Assembly: GCF_000512585.2 (NCBI RefSeq)
Contig: NC_089241.1
Location: 1,054,001-1,118,000 of the forward strand
Source of the DNA: Kwoniella bestiolae CBS 10118
Lineage: Eukaryota > Basidiomycota > Tremellomycetes > Tremellales > Cryptococcaceae
Length of the DNA: 64,000 bases
Direction of reading: 5' to 3'
In this document: in pieces, positions 22,401 through 35,549 of the stretch
Layout: every line of letters begins with the position of its first letter
How positions within the stretch are numbered: position 1 is the first letter of the stretch
Made by a program: the position numbers and the translations under genes
Notes under the pieces: model-generated
The model's database searches: none
What the model saw: the letters and a program-made list of their open reading frames with translations, nothing else
What the model was told of the DNA's origin: nothing

Positions 22401-24627
22401 CATCTAGAGAGAAAATCAGATATCTTAACATCCCAGCAGACGAGCCAAGCAGAGTGACTTCAACTCACTATCCATTTGAGCACCTGGACCCATGTAGCTG
22501 GCGGACATCGCGCTCTTAGCCTGCTACAGCAGTTTCAGTCAGCGAATGGTCCAACAGATAGTGAGGGATACTCACAGTCATTAAAATTACCAATCCATAA
22601 AACTCTTGAGCATGTTCCGGAGCGATGCCAAGCTGTCCTATCAGTTGACTGCCAGCCTGGTCTTTCTGGTAAGTGAACTCGAAACCTTGTACATGATAAT
22701 TAGTCAGCTTGAGAACTCAGCTTGAGAAGCTATACAGGAAGTCGGAACATACTTGAAGTACCTGCGCGGACCAAATTAACGATTTTATGGTGTCGGAAAG
22801 AGTAGTCCTGCTCGGAGCCTTCTTCGTCGAAAGCCTACCACCAGGGATAACATCAGTCTTTATGCCCTTTCGTCGGAATGGGATATGTTTCCAACTCACC
22901 TTGCACACCATTCCCCAAAGATCGAGATACAGCACAACCTGACCCTTTTCCAGTTTTTGCTTGGATTTTCCAGAAGAAAGCATGTTTTCCCCATCCAGGA
23001 TGAAAGAAGCTACTCGAAATCCCTTTGGTCTGATATGGGAAGTATCTATTGCCAATGAGTTGATAGTGGTCATGATTTGCTAAGTATCTTGATGTGTTCA
23101 ATTCTGTCTTACGAAAGGAGTATCAGAGGAGTACATGAATCTCACCTGTGGTTCGTATTGGATGGAGATCTTTCCGACCAATTTGAACGCTTCTGGGAGC
23201 ATGTTCTTATGCCATTTCCCGTTTTGCATTACATGCCGGAGGGCGTTGCTTCGCTCAGAATTTCCGTTTGATGAGAATGGAGGAAGAAGTTGAGCAACTA
23301 TACGTAGAAGCCAGATGGATGTGCCAGTGACTGGTAAATTAGAATGTTAGCCTCATCCTTTCGGCAGATGCGACTAAAGGAAAATAGATTAAATTCAAAT
23401 CTATTGCTTCGCCCGCATTCTATCACATACAATATTCCCTTTCGCTCTGCTCTATACCCCTACGATCTTCACGGCACCTGATCAATGTCAAATGAAAGCT
23501 GTACCTACCTTCGCTCCTAAAGAGATACGAGCCAATTCGTTCGCTGATCGCACGGTCAGCAGACCGATCAAATTGCATGAACTGGATGGACTTACAAACC
23601 TAAAACCGAATCATCTTTCAATAAGTTCCTCGCCGCGGTGTCCTTCGAGTCGGAAACCATATTGTAGATGAGCTCGCACAGCTATTGAGGGACATCAGTG
23701 GTTTTACCGACTTCATATGATACCATAAACCATCGAGTCCGACTCACAGTACTCTGGAGTATATCTTCTCCCATTCCCCTTGTTAAGCAGACGTCGAGGA
23801 GATCAGCTATCAATAGAATCCATTCTTTTGAGCAGAGAGCCTTGACGTGCGCTAGAGGATTGTAGCGACAAGTCAGTCAAGTCACTTGATCGTCATAAAA
23901 GGTCATAGTACCCACTTCCAATACGCTCTTCTGCGTATAATTGCTAAAAGGTGAGGTCAGAAATGCATAAAATGGGGAAGAGTCCAGCGACATACCAGTA
24001 TACTGAGGTATCGTCAGCTCAGTTTCGCATGCGGATACGGCTAGCCGAAAGACAGCTTACTCTTCTACAATTAGAGATATTGTCTTTCCTACTCTTATTG
24101 TAATACCTTCGGGAGAGTCTTCCTTTCCCAGCTCATCAATGCTCTCACTCTTGGACTGATGTCCGTTCTTCACAGCATCTTTCAGGTGCTTCTCGTAAAG
24201 ATGATCTAAGAATGTATAGAAGAAAGTGAGGAATTGGGGAACTGACGAAATAATCACCAGATCAAGGAGCTGTCCCATCGAGTCATATCAGATACCACAT
24301 AATACCTTGAGACAATCATAGGTATAGCTCACCTGGTCTTTCGCCCAATTCATGTATGGCTCGAATACTGTGTACGAGAATTGCGGATCAAGCTGCAGTG
24401 AATCGTATTCAGCTTTCATTCTGATTGGTCATGCTCAATTCACAATGAGTACTAGTAGAAATTGAGCCTCTCACCAGTAGCTGCCCTACTTTCTTCTTTC
24501 CTTCTGCCCATATCTCCACTTTCTTCTGCCATCCAGGACCTTTATCCTTCTCCAACGCACTCCTCACTTTGATGACAGCTTTGTCGAGTTGCGAAGGTAG
24601 CGTGGATGATACTCTTTTGGGTGGCAT
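19479..24627 (-). CDS. Candidate meiotic chromosome-axis protein (SYCP2/Red1-like): helical repeat + PH-like domain + disordered linker + C-terminal coiled coil
   Basis: The start is ATG 24627 (MPPKRVSSTLPSQLDKAVIK) and the stop is TAG 19479 (WGIKEVLFE-stop). There are about 20 exons and roughly 1,300 residues. The N-terminal third is alpha-helical in look (LLDLVIISSVPQFLTFFYTF, ALCSKEWILLIADLLDVCL, CELIYNMVSDSKDTAARNLL), like an armadillo-type fold. Next comes a beta-rich segment (22717-23073: VASFILDGENMLSSGKSKQ, VVLYLDLWGMVCKVSW, HIPFRR), which fits the Spt16M/PH-like domain that follows the ARM-like domain in SYCP2. The middle 20-22.4 kb encodes a long Ser/Lys/Glu-rich disordered linker with basic clusters. 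The last exons (LENRVMKEVEQ, QRQARMARGQFGKLAKGLL, AFKSANERFEEMKKNEVQAL) form a coiled coil. This domain order is that of SYCP2/Red1 axis cores. The family call is an inference from architecture, not from a recognised signature. Confidence 0.6.
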
Positions 24628-25221
24628 GACGGCTTGATCCACCTACAAAGAGAGATGGGCGAGATGGTAGTGTATATAGGAATGACTGATCGTGAAAAGA
24701 GAGTGCATGATGAAGGAAGATGATCATACTTGTACTTTGGTTGAGTGGACTGGGTTAACGAGTAAGGTAGTGTTCTCTGATGGACATGTCAAGTGGAGGT
24801 AGAAACGTAATATGTGCAGCTTAAATGGTACGCTTAGATAGATTGTTCACACATCGGATGACTCGGCCGCCCACGTTTCACCCCATTCCCGCATGTGATG
24901 ATTTACCGTATCGGGTAATAAGATAATGCCACTTCCGGTTATATGCGATATGGTGCACTTCGTCATCGCTTAGTTACTTGATTAGGTATACCGGGCTGAC
25001 CGGTGCTAGTGAGATACATCGTACAACTGTAGTAGTATGATCACACGAGATAGCACATCATCCATCATCCATCTACTCGTATCTATCTATCTATCGGATC
25101 CATCTCTTCCTTTCTACTTTATCATCCCATTATCATCTCCATACTTACATATATAGACCCACTCACTTCACTGTTGTATCTCCTCTCCCTCTAGATAAGT
25201 AGAGTCATCACACCGCACAGG
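24628..25221. promoter_or_regulatory. Divergent promoter between axis-like gene and subtilisin gene
   Basis: A 594-bp shared upstream region. It contains a candidate 5' UTR intron on the minus strand (donor GTATGATC near 24731, acceptor TTTGTAG near 24644) upstream of ATG 24627, and ATCT/TATC repeats near 25080-25095. Confidence 0.45.
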
Positions 25222-27142
25222 ATGCGTTTCCAATTAGCTACAGCTCTGCTATTACCCACCCTGGCTCTTGCCACCCCTATCAACCCTTCCACCGATGAGG
25301 GCAAACTTGCTCCCCTCTCAGAGAGCGGTGAACACATTGATGATGCTTATATCGTCGTCTTCAAGAAGGGCATTGATGCCAACCAGATTGCTCTTCACTT
25401 GAGCGGGGTTGAGCAGGAGCATGGTGCTGATGTGAGTGGAATTTCCTTATCATCCAACTTGCCATACAACCATTGCTTTGGTGGAAGGAGGACCTCCACG
25501 GTATCTCGTACCAAGCGCATCACTCAACCCTCTTCTTCTCAACATGTCATGCCGATCTACACTGTCTCATAGCTGACCTATTGTCATTCACCGCATAGCC
25601 CCTCTACTCCTTCTCTTCCAACGGTGAAGTCGAGACTGGTGGTATCAAACATGTCTACCAACCCCCTACCTCCGATAACGGGTACTATGGTTATGGTAAG
25701 TCCAGCTATCTCGAGCTAAAAATGCCGAACGATAAGCTAATTCACCTCGTATCTCAGCCGGTAAATTTTCTACCAACACCTTAAACACCATCCGATCTTC
25801 CCCCGAAGTCGCCTACGTCGAGCGAGATCAAATCATGCGAACTCAAGATATCGCTCACGGAGTCGACGACTGGCTTTCCTCCGCTACCTCCTCTTCCGAC
25901 GAGGGAGAAGAGCTCGCCAGCGAAGGTATCTCAACTGAGAAGGGTGCCCCATGGGGATTAGCTAGAATCTCTCATAGAAACGAGCTGAAGTTGTCCACCT
26001 TCACTGAATACCACTACGACTCTCACGGCGGTGATGGAGTGACCGCCTATGTCATTGATACCGGTATCAACATCGATCACGTAGAATTTGAAGGTCGAGC
26101 CAAGTGGGGTAAGACCATCCCCAAGAACGATGTCGACAAGGATGGTAACGGTCATGGTACCCACTGTGCTGGTACTGTCGGTTCAAGGAAATACGGTGTA
26201 GCCAAGAATGCCAAGTTGGTCGCTGTTAAGGTTTTGGGTTCAAATGGTTCTGGTTCTATGTCTGATGTCGTTGCTGGTGTCTTGTGAGTGTACTCTCTTA
26301 TTATCAGTCTCACCTTGCCTCAAGGGTGCAGTCTTTCTCCTATGAAGGAGGTGTGCTCATCCTGTATTCGATATATTCAGATGGGCTGCTGAAGCTGCTT
26401 CCGCCGAGGCCGCCGCTGCTGCCAAGGAACTCGCTGCTACCGGTAAAACCAAGTACAAGGGTTCCGTTGCAAACATGTCTCTCGGTGGTGGTAAGGCCAA
26501 ATCTCTCGATGACGCCGTCAACGCTGCCGTTGAAGCTGGTCTTCACTTTGCCGTCGCTGCTGGAAAGTGAGTTGTTTGTGTAATCTTCCTTGCGGTCGAA
26601 CCTCAACTGACATGTATATCTCCAACAGTGACAACAAAGACGCCTGTAACTACTCCCCTGCCGCCGCCGAGAAAGCCGTCACCGTTGGAGCATCTACTCT
26701 AGGCGACGAGCGAGCCTACTTCTCCAACCACGGTAAATGTGTTGACATCTTCGCTCCTGGTCTCAACATCTTCTCAACCTGGATCGGCGGTAACCAAACC
26801 ACCAACACCATCTCCGGTACCTCTATGGCCTCTCCTCACATCTGTGGATTACTCGCCTACCTCGTTTCCATCCACGGTACCGAGACTTTCAACGCCCTCA
26901 ACATCCAAGATGAATCTACCACCAGTGGGATCTACGCCCAAGCTTACTCGTTATTACCTAAACTCGCTCAAGCCGTTTTACCCTCCCCTGAAGTTGAGAT
27001 TACCACCACCAAGGATACTTTGACTCCTGCCAAACTCAAGAAGGCTTTGGTTGCGTTGGCTACGACTGGTAAACTCACTGATCTCCCTGCTGGGTCACCT
27101 AACCTCTTGGCTTATAACAACGCTACCACCCACACCAAGTAG
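25222..27142 (+). CDS. PRB1: Subtilisin-like serine protease (S8, cerevisin/PRB1 type) with I9 propeptide
   Basis: The secreted or vacuolar endopeptidase precursor starts at ATG 25222 with a signal peptide (MRFQLATALLLPTLALATP). Then come an inhibitor I9 propeptide (DDAYIVVFKKGIDANQIALH ... VAYVERDQ) and the S8 catalytic domain. The catalytic Asp is in AYVIDTGINIDHVEFEGRA, the His in GNGHGTHCAGTVGSRKYGVA and the Ser in SGTSMASPHICGLLAYL. The oxyanion Asn region reads HFAVAAGNDNKDACNYSPA. Introns lie near 25434-25598, 25698-25757, 26285-26379 and 26568-26628. The C-terminal extension contains TPAKLKKALVALAT, which is usual in cerevisin homologues. All catalytic residues are present and the frame is intact to TAG at 27142. 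A vacuolar protease B role is inferred from the family. Confidence 0.93.
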
Positions 27143-27675
27143 ATGTTACTTGGCGACAAGAAGAAGGAAGGTAGGAGGCGATGCAGAGGAAGTTGATCAG
27201 AGTGGATTTGTGCGGAGTACTTTTATACACAACATTTAGATACACCCATCTGTTTTGTTCCTTTCTTCTTTTATGTAAGCATCCAAGATTCAGTATTTCT
27301 CTTAGCTTAGCTATCTTAGTGTGTACGATATTTTGAAGAAGATGAAATCTAGCATGTATCAATTGTGGACGGACGACTCAATACATGCTCGAGATGCAGT
27401 GGTATGTTCCAGATGTAAGATCGAAGTTGTTGATTTGGACATAAGTACACCTTCAGCTGTTAATTCGATTATCACACTGACCGAGTCATATGGCTAAGCC
27501 AATGATATCCACACTCTTAACTTACACTCGAGGTAGGCTTCCTGGTCCTATCGATTAATTAATTCATTACTCTACTTTCCTTTATGATTCATCTACTTAT
27601 TATTCTATATACAAACCGACCCATCCGATCTAATCCGATCTCATCTAATTCCATCCTCTCTTTCGCGAGTTACCT
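27143..27675. other. Convergent intergenic region
   Basis: This holds 3' UTRs of the protease and kinase genes, A/T-rich and without supported coding content. Confidence 0.5.
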
Positions 27676-30600
27676 CTAAGCAACCCCAGCAATCATCTCC
27701 CTCCACTTCCTCTGAACCTCAACCGCCTCCCTAAATATCCGGTACTTCACATCCAATAACTTCCTCTCCCTTTCTCCCAACTCATCAGACCGAGGCGAAA
27801 CGGTAACCCCAGGATGAGTCATCGAAACCATAACATCCCACAATTTGTTCTTATCCTTCTCCGAAGCTGCTTTGGCCTCGGATTGAGAGGTGATCTCTTC
27901 GTTTTGACGTTCAAGGGATATATCATATGCGTATTTACCTAGCATTGCTGCGCCTAGGACGACGGCGGCTGAGGGGGCGGGGGGGATGATCACGGGCATT
28001 TGGAGGACGGTGGAGAGGAGTCGCATTAGGGGACCGTTCTTTGCTTGGGAGCCTAGGTGAATATCGGTTAGTCGGTTGGTTTCTCAATTACACGTTGATT
28101 TGTTCGGAGGATAAACATTTTCTGGAAATGGTATGGTACTGCCTCACACGGCGCAGAAACAGAGATGAAACTGAGAAAAATACCCACCACTCATATAGAT
28201 CGAATCGATCTTGTGTCCCTTGGCGTTCATTTCATCTACGATATGTCTAGTCTGGAGGGCGATTGCCTATGTATCGACGATTCAACGGTCAGCTGGGTTC
28301 CTGTCGTGCTTTGTCCTGAAGGAGCCAGCTCACCTCAAGTGTAACATTGAACTTGGCTGCCAGATCGCTCAAACTGTCATCTAGAGTCAATCCAACAATG
28401 GACCCTTTCATCCTTGGGTCGGCGAGAGGAGATCGGTTGCCTGCATAGTGACAGAAAAGCATCAGTGACTGTAAGTTGGTGAAATGTACCCCTGTTTGAT
28501 AATTGTAGCTCACCGTGCTATTCAGATTGGTACAATATTAGCTCAGTAATCATTACCTAGTAGCGAAAGCCATGATGAATAGCTCACCAGATCGGGATAG
28601 AAATGTAGATCCTTGGTCAAATGGGCTATCCACCGAAAAGAGCATTAGTCATTTCATGCGATAAGCATTTGCTTCTGACAAAGCAATTGAATACCCACTC
28701 AAAGTTGGCGCATCCCTCTCTTTCATCATCTCCTCCAACCTATCTCCCAGCAATTCGAAAGTACTTTTACCCGACTTCTTAGACAGCTCGACGAGTTTAG
28801 GGTACGCAGGGTGAGTTTGCATCATGAAGTCGATGAGCTAGAACAACAAGTAGGATTAGCATGCTTTAGATTCCCCACTCTAGATGACATCATGTACTCT
28901 TATAATGGGAGAGGGAGAGTGGAGGAACGTAAGTAAGATATAAGAGACGATCACTCACCTGTCCAGTAGATGATTGACCACCTTCGTTCATCCACAGACC
29001 AGGGAAGACAGCATCTCTATAAGGACCCCACTATGCTCTCAATATCAGCTATCAACATCACCTACGAGATAGAGAGGCGTTGATCAGCTAAAGGAACTTA
29101 CAACACTACAAAGACAGTGTCCGTCAGCATATCAACCAGTATCATTCCAGAATGTTTGATCATGCCGCTCACCCAGGAACCAAGATGCCTTCCTTGCTCT
29201 GCGCAATATGACAAGTGGAAGTACCAGCGATAGCAGCCAATCTGGAACTCGCATCTTCCAACGTGGGTTTAGGTTGTCCTTGACCCTTGGCAGCGGCCAC
29301 AGTACCGATCCATCCTGCGTATCTACACGTAACTCAGGGCATCAGCTGCTTGTTCCTTTTTTTCCTCGATGTTGACAATTGTAGTACGAAGGAAAAAGAG
29401 AGGGCCACTTGCGCATCGATCACTCCACTTCCTACAGCAGTACCTTCCACCAGCCCCAACGATTCTGCTGCGGCCTTGCTCAATCCTTTGCCAACTGGTT
29501 GACCAGCAGTGAGGACCAGACCGTTCTTTCCGGGTATACCACCGAGTTGTTCGAAATCGTTCTGAACCATTTGCTCGAGGCCTATTAAACCCAACAATAT
29601 TAGCTCTCCCTTCCACACGTCTTTCCACCTCTTCTGTTACTGAACAGTATAGTTGTATGGTAGATGTCAAGTGGCCTACTCACCAATCCTGTTAAAGAAC
29701 CTAGCCGACCAACCATCTTTACTAATCTCCTCCTTGTTCCCATCACACTCATGTACCATCTTAGCACCGGGAGGGACGAACGAGCATTTACAAGTTAACG
29801 AGCATGCTGATCTGGCCAAGGAGGTGGTGGCGTTGTAGGTCAACCAATCTGGGAGACTGCAAAGATCGTACGAGTCAGCTACGCCTCTACTACTTGGGCT
29901 GTTCAGGGATTGCATAGCTCACTCAAAGATCATGAGGTTTTTGAATTTGTCGGATTTCATGTGTTTTGATAGCCAGAGGGTCTTTGGGATTTCCATTTCG
30001 AGCTGTATTACGATGACAAGTGAATCAGCTGTCTTGCCCAACGTGGATCATCGTACAGAGCCTAGGGAGGACAATCGTCGTGATCCTTGTCTGCAAGACA
30101 GAAGTAGGACGGATCTCCTATCGTCTGTTTATAACGGCTGAAGGGTGACATAGGACGCAAGTATAGGGATGAGGATCGAAGGCAAAAGCCCAAACCTCCA
30201 GCTCACACTCATAGTCTTCCCCACAAAACCCAACACCCCCTCCCCCGTCGAATTAATCTTCTCCGCCTCCTCCTCGGCCCTATGATCCGCCCAGAGAATA
30301 ACATTCCACACGTCCCTCTCCTCATCCTCCCTCCCGAGATTAACATCACTTTCATCCTCCTCGGTCAGACCAGTTCGGGAGACAGAGACGGGTCTACCTT
30401 GTTTGTTGACCACAGCGAGAGAACAGGTGGCATCGAATCCTATCCCCTTGACTTGGGCGGGGTCGATGCCTGAGGATTTGAGGATGGTCTGGCAGCATTT
30501 GGAGAGGGAGAGCCAGATGTTCGTAGTGGATTGTTCGAAGATTCTGTGGTCGGTTGGAGATCTGTGGGTGAGGGTTGCCTCTGCGTGTGCATGTAGGTGT

Positions 30601-30882
30601 TAGCTTTGGTTTGGCCTTAAGGGAGGTAGGTCATGGGGCATAAGAGATAAGATGGACCAAGGAGTAAAATTGAGGGCAGAGGGCCTATGTGAGGTTATGA
30701 GACACGACAGGACCCACCGGAATGCTCAGCAATCAACTTTCCATTCTTATCTACCAGACAAGCTCTGCCTGAGCCAGTACCGCTATAGCAATGCCATCGA
30801 AAATCAGCTTCGAAGAGACTGTCTAAGGCAGTCGCCAGCTGACTCACACGTCGAATCCGATATAGTATTCCATTTCGCTCAT
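27676..30882 (-). CDS. FGGY-family carbohydrate kinase (D-ribulose kinase type)
   Basis: The start is ATG 30882 (MSEMEYYIGFDV, intron, then GTGSGRACLVDKNGKLIAEH). The stop follows KWREMIAGVA (27676). There are about 12 exons and roughly 600 residues. Family features visible are the N-terminal phosphate-1 loop (GFDVGTGSGR), VKGIGFDATCSLAVV, the WADHRAEEEAE segment that carries the FGGY catalytic Asp region, LPDWLTY, GSGVIDAYAGWIGT, the ATP-side motif AAIAGTSTCHIA, and the C-terminal HGNRSPLADPRMKGSIVGL plus IYMSGSQAKNGPLMRL. This set matches the YDR109c/human FGGY group, which phosphorylates D-ribulose, probably as metabolite repair. Substrate assignment rests on subgroup resemblance only. No frame break was seen. 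Confidence 0.9.
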
Positions 30883-32871
30883 TCTGATTAAGTGTTACTG
30901 AGTTGTGTGTGAAATTGCTTTCGATGATAAGAACAAGGAAGAAGAGGGAGATGCTGGATGATAGTCTTCTTTTGTGTTGTATTCTATCTGTCTGGACAGA
31001 GTCTGGAATTTCTATCTACTACGTTGACAAAGGGATAATTTATACTGTGGCTTATGCTTTGAGAGAGTACTCTGCTCCACTTTTATGCTAGTTGGCCCCA
31101 CATCACTGTCATATTCTTTAAGCTTCTTTCTACTAGTACCACATGGTGAGCAAGTGCCACGTTGATACTTCGGTTGAATCGGGTGGTTTAACCGAACTAC
31201 GACCCTTTGAATCAGATTCATATGCGATTATTTGAACCCGGTTCACTGCAGAGTCTGCTCTGATGAGCTGTTCTATCATTCCCCGCAGATCAGTTCACAT
31301 GCCGTACCCCTTCTCTCATCTGTATAGACATTCCAAGGTTCTTACGATAATCACAAGAATCTTGGAACTACAAACTTTGTGTATTGGACGAACGAGGTAA
31401 ATAATCGACGTTTCATCTTGGCATGTTGTATGATTGACTGTGCACAAGTTATAAAGGTACGAATGGATGATTGAGTAGACGCGGAGATCCGTGCGGCCTG
31501 TCTCACTTTATATAGGTAGGAACGTCATTCGACGGCTTGTGATCATCGTTGATAATCTTCTCGTCGATACCCATCAGTATATATATATACCAAGCATGTA
31601 TAATTATACAGATTCATGACCTCTCGCCACCACTCGCAGCATCGTCTCACACCCCACCTTCAAACAGCACAAAGCACAGTGAAACTACGGTAGGGCACGG
31701 CATCAACGTTAATTCTGTTTAGTACCCTGAGAAAACAAAGGACCGCTCAGTACTTCGACGCGACTTTTGCTTTTGCTTTTTGCTTTCTCTGCAAAAATCA
31801 CTCCGAAGCCAAGTCACAGAATTCACATCTCCTGCAAACCAAGGAAACCCTTGATCAACTTTCACACCGTTTTATTCTAGGGTATAGCTTGATACATGTA
31901 CGTTGGACGATCATCACTTGGCAGCCACGTTCCTTCCTCCATGGCTATACTTTAATCCGTATATAAGGGCTCTCTCTCTCGAACTTGTGCTAAAGTCGAG
32001 TGAATCCGCAGTCTCGTAGTTTGTAGTTCGTCCTTGCGCAGATTCATTCAGCCTTCTCTTCTGTTCGTTCATTTCATTTAAGATAGTTGGATAGACTAGA
32101 CTCATCTTGAAACGTCTACTGTATCTTCCTTACCATTGTCTTTGTCTTTCATCTTTCATCATTCAACTTTATTGGCAGGTCCAACCGTACTGAAGAGCAA
32201 GAAATCAAGACAAATCCTCGTTGATCGAGATATATCCAAAGTCACTCTCACTGCTGGACAGTACAATCACATCGACTCATACATCTGGAGTCGTCGTCAA
32301 TAAAAGTCTGATTAGAAGGATAAACAAGTCTTTGTCTACTCTGGATTTAAGGTCCTTTTCGCTTTCAGTGGAAGTTTTAGTTGTTGATCGTGATCGTGAG
32401 TAGTACGCCCTGTCCTCTTACTATCTCATTACCCTGTAATCGTGTATATGTGTGTATATGTACTATCATCCTTTAAATCATCACTATCACCATGCCAAGA
32501 GGACGTGAATTCGAAACACCTTTCGCAGCGCTTGTGTACTTACCCATTACCTTCTCATTCACCATCACACAGTCGTTTACCGCCTTTATATACCTCCTTT
32601 CACATATCAACCATCATCCTTCTTTTATCCTTACCACCATAATTCTCAATCCCTCACTCCTGGATGTGATCATCTCGTCTCTTTGCCAAGTCTTGGTCCT
32701 CCGCCCGTTACCCTCACTCTCCCATGGGAGACACGATCAAAATCAAAAATCAAAACTAAAACTGACCTTCGTCACTCTTTCAATCCCATCATCCTCGCAG
32801 CTACCCATCACCTAATCTCACAAACAGACAACAAAATAGCTGGCTATTCTTCCAACGTCACCTTCCACAAC
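30883..32871. promoter_or_regulatory. Long divergent intergenic region (about 2 kb)
   Basis: This is the shared upstream region of the FGGY kinase (minus) and aspartic protease (plus). It contains a TATA-rich run near 31577-31590 (agtatatatatatacc) and a poly-pyrimidine stretch near 31765-31790. A possible long 5' UTR intron of the protease gene runs from donor GTGAGTAG near 32397 to acceptor CAAACAG near 32826. Open frames at 32221-32815 are hydrophobic or low-complexity and show no family features. Confidence 0.45.
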
Positions 32872-34991
32872 ATGTTAATCTCCCTTCTCCTCCTATCGAC
32901 CCTACCTCTCTCCCTCGCCCAGCCCAATGTCGCACTACCAGCCGAACCTACAGCTCTCGTATCGAACCCCAAAAGAGGGATCACAGCCACTCTATCTCAT
33001 GGTGCTGGTACTGCTAGACGAGCAAAGGGATACGCCAAAGCCAAGAGGGACGTCCCACCACAGAGACTACGACATCGTCGGAAAAGGCATTCTTCCTCTT
33101 CGCCCACATCAGCCAATCTAGAGGTCAGAGCGGACGATGAAGGTTTACCACCCAGTTGGCTGCTCTGGGCGGGGGCTAGGGTAGACTCGAAATATAATAA
33201 TGGGGCTGGAGGATTCTCAGCGGCATTTGCCAAGGCCATAGAGAGGAGGGCAGATAATGGGGAAGTAACGTGAGTTGTTGTTCTGTCCGTCATTCAGACA
33301 TCGAGTAAAGTATGCCTGTGGGTGTCTTGAGCTGATGATATCATCTGATGGTAGCCTAACAAACCATAACCTCGACACATCCTACTCCGCAACTCTAAAC
33401 GTCGGTACTCCCTCGCAAAGCTTGGATATCGTACTAGATACTGGATCATCGGATCTTTGGGTAGCTGGTGATTCTTGCACTACCGGTGCTTGTACGAGTA
33501 TGGACACGTACGACCATACGACTAGTAAATCCAATGTCAAGTGAGTATCAACACAGCTTGCTCGTTGCTACCGATTGGAGATTAACAGAAGCTGATCAGT
33601 TATAATTTGTTTTAGCCTGTCATCTTCTTTCTCGATCGAGTACGGCTCAGGAACAGCTGCTGGATCGTTAGTGCAGGACTTGGTCACTCTAGGTGGATAC
33701 TCGGTAGCTTCTCAGACTTTCGCGTCATGCGATGAGGTCAGTAGCGGGCTGTTGAGTAGTGGTGTCAGTGGGATTATGGGGTTGAGTTGGCCTGCTTTGG
33801 CTTATTCCAAGGGTGAGTAGACTTTCGACCTATCTCTTCCCTTGCTCGTCGTTCTATCTTTCCTAACATGAGCTCACTTTGACCGTTCAATCATCATAGC
33901 AACTCCTTGGTGGGTCACTTTGGCCAAGTCATCCTCTTGGTCCGATCCACTCTTCGCATTCCACTTGGCTCGATACAGGAACGTAGCTGGTGCTAGCTCT
34001 GTTGAAGCTGATGGGGGTGTTGCTACTTTTGGATTCTTGGGTAAGCCGGTGCCTATTCTCTCTTTAATTGGAACAGATGAGCTGAACTCGCTTTGCAGAC
34101 TCTTCGCTCTACTCTGGCGATGTCACCTACGTCTCGGTCAGTGGCAATGCGCAATACTGGCAAATCCCTATGGCTAGTGAGTCTGCTATCTCTTGTATGC
34201 GAGCAGCAGTACATCTAGCTGACTATGGTCGCGCTCTAGGTATGACAATGCAAGGCAAGACCGTCTCCCTCGGCTCATCCAACATGGCAGCCATCGACAC
34301 AGGAACAACCCTAATCGGAGGACCCGAATCGATCATCCAAGCCATCTACGCCAACATCCCCGGATCACAACGAATGACAGGTTCATACGCCCCCTATTTC
34401 GCTTATCCATGTTCCACCAACGTCAATTTCGAAATCACCTTCGGAGGATTCACCATCAAAATCACAGATCAAGATTTCAATCTTGGACGATACACCTCTG
34501 ACCAAACGATGTGTACTGGAGCAGCATACGTCCAATCGTTATCCTCCAGCTCACCTGTACAGTGGATCGTGGGCGATGCAGCTATCAAGAACACCTATAC
34601 TGTGTTCAGGTATGAACCTGCTGCTGTAGGGTTCGCGAACCTCGCTGGAGCTGTCACTTCCTCTGAAGCTGCTGCGTCAACTACCATCCCTGATGCGTCT
34701 GCTATTGCTGCTACCTCTGCGGTCGCTAGTACTACAAGATCTAGCAGTTCAGCCTCGACCACCTCTGGGTCTGCCTCTGCTTCACAAACTCAGGCTAGCG
34801 CCTCGGCCTCGGCAGAATCACCTCATGTAGTCACTGCCAGTGACGACATCTCGGCTACACCTACTTCTGATACTTCCTCAAGTGCCAGTGCAGCATCCTC
34901 AGGATCTGCATCGAGTGATGCTACCATCTTAGCGCTACCCTCGATAACACTTCTATTGGGTATAGTAGGAATCATCACCTCATTCTTGTAA
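32872..34991 (+). CDS. GPI-anchored pepsin-type aspartic protease (A1 family)
   Basis: ATG 32872 opens with a signal peptide (MLISLLLLSTLPLSLAQP). A basic propeptide follows (GYAKAKRDVPPQRLRHRRKR), then the pepsin domain. The first catalytic motif is VLDTGSSDLWVAG and the second AAIDTGTTLIGG. The flap region reads SFSIEYGSGTAAGSLVQD, and the C-lobe has QWIVGDAAIKNTYTVFRYE and GFANL. Introns lie near 33271-33355, 33541-33615, 33812-33899, 34041-34099 and 34177-34239. After the catalytic domain comes a roughly 90-residue Ser/Ala/Thr-rich stalk and a terminal hydrophobic stretch (ILALPSITLLLGIVGIITSF), the pattern of a GPI-attachment signal. Both catalytic Asp residues are present. It is probably a cell-surface yapsin-like enzyme. 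The Lys/Arg-rich prosegment suggests activation by a Kex2-type protease (inference). Confidence 0.92.
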
Positions 34992-35549
34992 TTCTCCTCG
35001 TCCTACCTACCTACCTTAGATTCTCCTCTGTGTGTATAGATATAGATATCGCCACATGGACGATCCCACATACATCATACCTGCGTACATACCTATAGAC
35101 GTAAATAACGAATACACATACGCTACGTATTCTGGATAGCTTACAGGTCACTTACCTACCATTATTATATATCATAGTTGTCTATACATACATACGAATT
35201 GCGGAGTATCGTACATGGGGTTATAGCATATGCATTGGTTTTTTCGCTGGCGCAGACAAAGCTTACGAGCACGGATCCGTAGTAGGTACACGCACACATA
35301 GAGGCACAAGCACACACAATGTTGATTGAGCACGAGCATATTGTTTACTGCCTCGTCGTAACCTCGTGTTGGTGGTTGCTGACCATGTACTGGAACAGAG
35401 TACCGCTCAAAGTCAACGATTGTCCCTCACTCACGTCTCAACACTTGCTTGATTGTTATAACAAGCAAAGACTTTGCACCATTGAACACCCCCTTGATCA
35501 TCCACAATTGAATTGTTCGGACTTGTAAGAGAAGCTAGCAACTGGCAGA
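34992..35549. other. Intergenic, protease 3' side and first F-box gene promoter
   Basis: About 560 bp with TATA/TACA-rich stretches and CACACA runs near 35290-35315. An open frame at 35319-35528 shows no family features and is not called. Confidence 0.5.

Noticed and set aside
32492..32815. A 107-codon hydrophobic open frame upstream of the aspartic protease
   Set aside because: It resembles a membrane protein but lies in a pyrimidine-rich 5' region that fits a UTR intron, and it has no conserved motif.
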